This document shows, piece by piece, positions 6,757-9,622 of a DNA stretch of 9,622 nt. Source of the stretch: Phycisphaerales bacterium. GTDB taxonomy: Bacteria; Planctomycetota; Phycisphaerae; Tepidisphaerales; Tepidisphaeraceae. The DNA lies in contig JAQGHK010000366.1 in NCBI GenBank assembly GCA_028288875.1, positions 1-9,622 of the forward strand, written 5' to 3'. The position numbers and the translations under genes were made by a program. Positions within the stretch are counted from its first letter, which is position 1. Every line of letters starts with the position of its first letter. Below the pieces are notes generated by a model. That model was not told the DNA's origin. It worked only from the letters and a program-made list of their open reading frames with translations, and did no database searches.

Positions 6757-7254
6757 ATGAACTTTCTCTACTACTCGCTCCTGCTGCTGTTCCTTGTGCT
6801 CAGCTTCTTCCTGATCCTGCTGGTGTTGATCCAGAAGGGTCGCGGCGGCGGTCTGTCGGCCGCGTTCGGCGGCGTCGGCGGCAACACGGCGTTCGGTGCC
6901 AAGACCGGCGACGTGCTCACTTGGGCCACCAGCATCGTGTTCGGTATCTTCCTGCTGCTGGCGATCGGCCTCAATCTGATCGCCAACCATGTCGACGAAC
7001 AGAACCGCAAGGTGCTGATCGACAAGCCCACGACGGCACCGTCTGCGGACATCACGACCAACAATTCGCCGCTGGTCGCCCCGCCGGTGGATGACAAGGC
7101 GATGACGCCTCCGACGAGCAAGCCCACGACAAATCCGACGGCCGCCCTGCCACCGGCTGCGGATGCGCCGGTTCCGGCGTCGGACATCGTCGCGAAGAAG
7201 ATCGTGGACGCCGTCCATTCGACCACCGCCCCCACGACTCAGCCCGGCCACTAA
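6757..7254 (+). CDS. secG: Preprotein translocase subunit SecG with long Thr/Pro-rich tail
   Basis: SecG is the small accessory subunit of the SecYEG inner-membrane channel that assists SecA-driven protein export. Seen: transmembrane helix 1 (about 4-25), the diagnostic loop LIQKGRGGGLSAAFGG (24-39) continuing to GNTAFG (42-47), and transmembrane helix 2 (about 53-77). After this the protein runs on to 165 residues, about twice the core length of 70-80. The tail (about 78-165) is rich in Thr, Pro, Ala and Asp, for example PTTAPS and TTAPTTQPGH, and looks disordered. It keeps the reading frame and codon style, so it is a genuine extension rather than a frameshift artefact. No Shine-Dalgarno is seen in the 19-nt gap after tpiA; translational coupling is possible. 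Coupling of tpiA and secG is common in bacteria. Confidence 0.95.
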   Translation: MNFLYYSLLLLFLVLSFFLILLVLIQKGRGGGLSAAFGGVGGNTAFGAKTGDVLTWATSIVFGIFLLLAIGLNLIANHVDEQNRKVLIDKPTTAPSADITTNNSPLVAPPVDDKAMTPPTSKPTTNPTAALPPAADAPVPASDIVAKKIVDAVHSTTAPTTQPGH

Positions 7255-7281
7255 CCGCCGAACTCTGACCGCCGCACTTTT

Positions 7282-7285
7282 GGAG
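7282..7285 (+). promoter_or_regulatory. Shine-Dalgarno sequence of yicC
   Basis: GGAG (within TTTTGGAG) ends 7 nt before the ATG at 7293, a near-ideal spacing. It fixes the yicC start and is the clearest ribosome binding site in the window. Confidence 0.65.
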
Positions 7286-7292
7286 CCCTCGC

Positions 7293-8174
7293 ATGATTGT
7301 CAGCATGACCGGCTTCGGCGACGCCGCTTCCCAGCGGGAAGGCACGCACTACTCCGTCGAAGTGCGCTCGCTCAATAACCGCTTCTTCAAAGCGGTCATC
7401 AAGCTGCCTGACGTCGTCAGCGGTTTGGAACCGGAAGTCGAAACCCTCCTCCGCGAAAAGCTCGGCCGGGGCAGCATCACCGCCATCATCAAGATGCGCG
7501 TCGAAGGTGCCGAGGCTGCCTACGTCATTAATCAAGCTGCCCTGCAGAGCTACATGCAGCAGCTCCATCAGGTCGCAACGCTCGGCGAAGCCGTTCGGAT
7601 CGACATGGCCAGCCTGCTGACGCTCCCGGGCGTCTGCCAGGAACCGGATGAAGACACCGACCATCACGCCAAGCACGGCGACACGCTCCGCGAACTCATC
7701 GGCCAAGCAATCGATAAGCTGCTCGGAATGCGTCAGCGTGAAGGCCAGGCGCTTTTCACGGATCTGCAGAAGCACCTCGGCGTCATCGCTGCGGCGCTGG
7801 TGGAGATTGAGAAGCGTGCCCCGTCAGTCATCGAGGAATATCACCGCCGCCTCACCAGCCGCGTGAACGATCTGCTCAGCAAGGCCCAGCTCAAGATCAA
7901 TGAGACGGACCTGTACAAAGAGGTCGCCGTTTACGCCGAGCGGAGCGACATCGCTGAAGAAATTCAACGCCTACGGCATCACTTGAAAGCATTCGAAGCC
8001 GCCTGCCGCACGACCGAGCACGCCGGCCGCAAGCTGGATTTCCTCACCCAGGAAATGCTCCGCGAGGCCAACACCATTGGCAGTAAAGCCAATGACGCCC
8101 ACATCGCTGGCCACGTCGTGGACATCAAGGGCGCGATCGATCGGATGAAGGAACAGGTTCAGAACGTCGAGTAA
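7293..8174 (+). CDS. yicC: YicC/YloC-family endoribonuclease
   Basis: A 293-residue member of the YicC/YloC family (family length about 290). E. coli YicC has been reported to act as an endoribonuclease in small-RNA turnover; family members act in the cytoplasm. Seen: N-terminal IVSMTGFGDA (2-11) followed by EVRSLNNRF (23-31), the family's first domain signature; MRQREGQAL (146-154) in the linker; and a C-terminal domain with ERSDIAEEIQRLRHHLKAF (216-234), GRKLDFLTQEMLREANTIGS (245-264) and the conserved ending MKEQVQNVE. All family blocks are intact. It lies 38 nt after secG and 19 nt before gmk, in the widely conserved order yicC-gmk-rpoZ-coaBC. RNase activity in this organism is inferred from family. 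Confidence 0.96.
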   Translation: MIVSMTGFGDAASQREGTHYSVEVRSLNNRFFKAVIKLPDVVSGLEPEVETLLREKLGRGSITAIIKMRVEGAEAAYVINQAALQSYMQQLHQVATLGEAVRIDMASLLTLPGVCQEPDEDTDHHAKHGDTLRELIGQAIDKLLGMRQREGQALFTDLQKHLGVIAAALVEIEKRAPSVIEEYHRRLTSRVNDLLSKAQLKINETDLYKEVAVYAERSDIAEEIQRLRHHLKAFEAACRTTEHAGRKLDFLTQEMLREANTIGSKANDAHIAGHVVDIKGAIDRMKEQVQNVE

Positions 8175-8193
8175 GCTGTCTGTTTTCACCACC

Positions 8194-8817
8194 ATGAACG
8201 CCGCCGCCGCACCCATCGTCGCCACACCCGCCAACGCTTCCGCCCATCGCGGGCTGCTGCTGGTCATGGTCGGCCCGAGCGGCGTGGGTAAAAGCACCAT
8301 CGCCCGCAAGCTGGAGGTGCTGACGAAGGTGCATTACACCGTCAGCGTCACCACCCGCCCCAAGGCCCCCGGCGAAGAGGTCGGCAAGACCTACGAGCAC
8401 ATCGACAAGTCCGAGTTCTACCGCCGGCTGGACAGCGATCAATACCTGGAATACGCCCACGTCCACGGCAACTATTACGCGACCCCTACGCACCCCACGC
8501 TCGACTTCCTGACCGAAGGCAAAGACGTTTTGCTGGAAATCGACGTCCAAGGTGCCCTTCAGGTGCGAGACGCGTTCCCGGACGCCGTCCTGATGTTCAT
8601 CCTGCCGCCGGACCAGAATACGCTGCTCCAGCGTCTGACGGACCGCGGCCGCGATGCCCCGGAAGACATTCAGAAGCGATTTCGGGCCGCGCGGCGTGAG
8701 ATTGCCATGGCCCGCGGCAGCCGCAGCTTCGATTACATGGTGATTAACGACGACCTTGAGAAGGCCGTCGAGGAAATCATCAAAATCATCCGTCTGAAGC
8801 GTGCTGGCGGTATCTAA
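8194..8817 (+). CDS. gmk: Guanylate kinase
   Basis: Guanylate kinase phosphorylates GMP to GDP with ATP, feeding GTP, dGTP and signalling-nucleotide synthesis in the cytoplasm. The product is 207 residues, the usual size. Seen: a 19-residue Ala-rich N-terminal extension; the P-loop VGPSGVGKST (26-35); SVTTRPKAPGEEVGKTYEHI (51-70), the GMP-binding region with Arg55; EYAHVHGNYYATP (86-98); LLEIDVQGALQV (113-124); and RLTDRGRDAPEDIQKR (147-162), the lid and Arg region. One family position is unusual: NYYATP where NYYGT is typical. No Shine-Dalgarno is seen in the 19-nt gap after yicC; ATG at 8194 is the first in-frame start in that gap. Residues before about 19 are not conserved in the family, so a later start cannot be excluded. 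Confidence 0.96.
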   Translation: MNAAAAPIVATPANASAHRGLLLVMVGPSGVGKSTIARKLEVLTKVHYTVSVTTRPKAPGEEVGKTYEHIDKSEFYRRLDSDQYLEYAHVHGNYYATPTHPTLDFLTEGKDVLLEIDVQGALQVRDAFPDAVLMFILPPDQNTLLQRLTDRGRDAPEDIQKRFRAARREIAMARGSRSFDYMVINDDLEKAVEEIIKIIRLKRAGGI

Positions 8818-8839
8818 ACCCCGGTTATTGGGCGTCAGC

Positions 8840-8868
8840 TTGCCAGAAATCGCCGTTTTCGCTACAAT
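8840..8868 (+). promoter_or_regulatory. Predicted rpoZ promoter
   Basis: TTGCCA (8840-8845), a 17-nt spacer and TACAAT (8863-8868) give the best sigma70-type promoter match in the window (4/6 and 5/6). It lies in the 62-bp gmk-rpoZ gap, so rpoZ can be transcribed apart from the upstream genes. The -10 box is 11 nt from the ATG, leaving a 5' leader of about 4-5 nt and no Shine-Dalgarno. Confidence 0.6.
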
Positions 8869-8879
8869 CTTCCTTTCCA

Positions 8880-9107
8880 ATGATTGAAGCACTCAAGAGC
8901 GACGAAATCGTCAATAAAGTCGGTGGCCGGTTCAAACTCACCGCCCTGCTGCAAAAGCGCGTGGTCGAGCTTATGGACGGGGCCCGTCCGCTTGTCGAAC
9001 GCCACGACGGCATGACCGATCTGGAAGTTGCGATCCAGGAAGTCCTGCAGGACAAGATCGCCATCGATTACGAAGCCAGCGGCATCCGCCCGCCGACCGG
9101 CGAATAA
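8880..9107 (+). CDS. rpoZ: DNA-directed RNA polymerase omega subunit
   Basis: Omega is the small RNA polymerase subunit that chaperones beta-prime during core assembly. The product has 75 residues, normal for bacterial omega. Seen: MIEALKSDEIVNKVGGRFKL (1-20) corresponds to the family start in which the helix leading to NRF/GRF contacts beta-prime; ALLQKRVVEL (22-31) corresponds to the conserved AKRARQL segment; DLEVAIQEVLQDKI (47-60) corresponds to the C-terminal helix seen in other omegas. Identification rests partly on position between gmk and coaBC, where rpoZ is normally found. The ATG at 8880 is 11 nt after a TACAAT -10 box and has no Shine-Dalgarno. The stop codon lies in the loop of a small GC-rich inverted repeat (9097-9114). 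Confidence 0.9.
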   Translation: MIEALKSDEIVNKVGGRFKLTALLQKRVVELMDGARPLVERHDGMTDLEVAIQEVLQDKIAIDYEASGIRPPTGE

Positions 9108-9114
9108 TCGCCGG
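9097..9114 (+). repeat. Short GC-rich inverted repeat around the rpoZ stop codon
   Basis: CCGGCGA (9097-9103) and TCGCCGG (9108-9114) form a perfect 7-bp stem with the 4-nt loop ATAA, which contains the UAA stop of rpoZ. There is no following T-tract, so it is not a canonical intrinsic terminator. It could stabilise the 3' end, or be chance in GC-rich sequence. Confidence 0.35.
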
Positions 9115-9145
9115 CATAGGCCGACCGAACTGCAAATAAGCCAAA

Positions 9146-9192
9146 GATAAACACGGATGGAAGACAATTGCTGTCTTCCATCCGTGTTTATC
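9146..9192 (+). repeat. Perfect 21-bp inverted repeat with 5-nt loop between rpoZ and coaBC
   Basis: Positions 9146-9166 are the exact reverse complement of 9172-9192, separated by the loop ATTGC (9167-9171), checked base by base. Pairing stops at the next outer pair (A9145/C9193). The arms are mixed-composition (starting GATAAACACGGATGG), unlike the GC-rich coding DNA around them. The element occupies most of the 113-bp rpoZ-coaBC gap. It has no downstream T-tract on the plus strand, so it is not a standard intrinsic terminator. Its right arm reaches the expected -35 region of coaBC. Possible roles are an mRNA 3'-end stabiliser or factor-assisted terminator for rpoZ, an operator, or a copy of a dispersed intergenic repeat. 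Confidence 0.9.
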
Positions 9193-9208
9193 CGCGCGCA
9201 TTCTGGGC

Positions 9209-9214
9209 TAAACT
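9209..9214 (+). promoter_or_regulatory. Candidate -10 box for coaBC, predicted leaderless
   Basis: TAAACT (4/6 match) ends 6 nt before the ATG at 9221, which would place initiation at the start codon. The expected -35 location (about 9185-9191) falls in the right arm of the long inverted repeat and is a weak match. No Shine-Dalgarno is seen. Confidence 0.4.
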
Positions 9215-9220
9215 GTGGGC

Positions 9221-9622
9221 ATGGCCACCGCTGATCCCGCCCAACTCGCCCAACCGCTCAAAGGCCGTGAGATCGTCGTCGGCATCTGCGGCGGGATCGC
9301 CTGCTACAAAGTGGCCGACGTCGTCAGCAAGCTGGTGCAGGCCGGGGCTGGCGTGACGGTGGCCATGACGGAGGACGCACAGAAGTTTGTCGCCCCACTG
9401 ACGTTCCAAGCCCTCACCGGCCGGCCGGTGCACACGAACATCTGGTCGACCGAAGACAGCGGTGACGTCCAGCACATCAAGCTGACCGAACACGCCGACC
9501 TGATGCTGGTCGCCCCCGCGACGGCCACGACGATCGCCCGCGTCGCCACAGGCCTCTGCGATGATTTGGTCAGCCTGCTCATCGCCGCCGCCGCCTGCCC
9601 CGTCATCTTCGCCCCAGCCATG
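9221..9622 (+). CDS. coaBC: Phosphopantothenoylcysteine decarboxylase/phosphopantothenate-cysteine ligase, N-terminal part
   Basis: The gene runs off the right end; 134 codons are visible with no stop. The N-terminal (CoaC) flavoprotein domain decarboxylates 4'-phosphopantothenoylcysteine to 4'-phosphopantetheine with FMN in coenzyme A synthesis; in bifunctional proteins a C-terminal CoaB ligase domain follows, but it lies outside the window. Seen: GREIVVGICGGIACYKVADV (15-34), the FMN-binding first strand and loop; FQALTGRPV (62-70); HIKLTEHADLMLVAPATATT (85-104), with His85 at the conserved active-site position and the APAT FMN-binding motif; GLCDDLVSLL (111-120); and APAM at the very end, the start of the PAMN substrate-recognition motif. 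Its position after rpoZ is the usual one. Bifunctionality is inferred from family habit. Confidence 0.93.
   Translation, partial: MATADPAQLAQPLKGREIVVGICGGIACYKVADVVSKLVQAGAGVTVAMTEDAQKFVAPLTFQALTGRPVHTNIWSTEDSGDVQHIKLTEHADLMLVAPATATTIARVATGLCDDLVSLLIAAAACPVIFAPAM

Noticed and set aside
8125..8892. A 255-codon minus-strand open frame spanning gmk
   Set aside because: Antisense to gmk and crossing its promoter-bearing flank; no family similarity and no initiation signal seen.
9146..9192. Long inverted repeat as a standard intrinsic terminator
   Set aside because: No T-rich tract follows the right arm on the plus strand; the sequence after it is TCCGCGCGCATTC-like.
1..9622. Defence island, prophage, CRISPR, insertion sequence, tRNA or rRNA
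   Set aside because: Every long stretch is explained by a recognisable housekeeping or envelope gene; no repeats with spacers, transposase motifs or cloverleaf-like sequence were seen.

Overview
The window is a gene-dense bacterial chromosome segment of roughly 60% G+C (estimated by eye) holding ordinary housekeeping genes. It has an outer-membrane lipid A gene (lpxC), a large predicted secreted or lipid-anchored polygalacturonase-like hydrolase, an archaeal/eukaryal-type prolyl-tRNA synthetase and non-canonical translation starts. This combination suggests a Gram-negative soil or aquatic bacterium, most plausibly a planctomycete (perhaps Phycisphaerae). That placement is inference from gene content, not a phylogenetic result.

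Layout. Left end, minus strand: the first 115 codons of lpxC (its 3' end is off the window), preceded by bpt, an aminoacyl-tRNA-protein transferase of the N-degron pathway. Bpt is divergent from a GH28-family glycoside hydrolase gene (plus strand). That gene converges, with only 5 bp between stop codons, on proS (minus strand). proS is divergent from a gene for a polytopic GT-C-type membrane glycosyltransferase (plus strand). From about 5.9 kb to the right end all genes are on the plus strand: tpiA, secG, yicC, gmk, rpoZ, coaBC (the last cut by the window end). The yicC-gmk-rpoZ-coaBC order is a widely conserved bacterial cluster, and tpiA-secG is also a recurrent pair. The block links central carbon metabolism, protein export, RNA turnover, GMP phosphorylation, RNA polymerase assembly and coenzyme A synthesis. 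tpiA to gmk have gaps of only 19-38 nt and look like one transcript, with a promoter just before tpiA. rpoZ and coaBC each have their own -10 box in the short gaps before them.

Most notable pattern. Only tpiA and yicC have a recognisable Shine-Dalgarno sequence. At lpxC, bpt, the glycosyltransferase, rpoZ, coaBC and proS a sigma70-like -10 hexamer sits only about 6-13 nt upstream of the start codon, which predicts leaderless or nearly leaderless mRNAs. The second notable structure is a perfect 21-bp inverted repeat with a 5-nt loop between rpoZ and coaBC, touching the expected -35 region of coaBC and lacking a T-tract. I saw no tRNA, rRNA, CRISPR, insertion sequence, prophage or defence system, and no coherent undescribed multi-gene system. 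No stretch longer than 300 bases lacks a gene.
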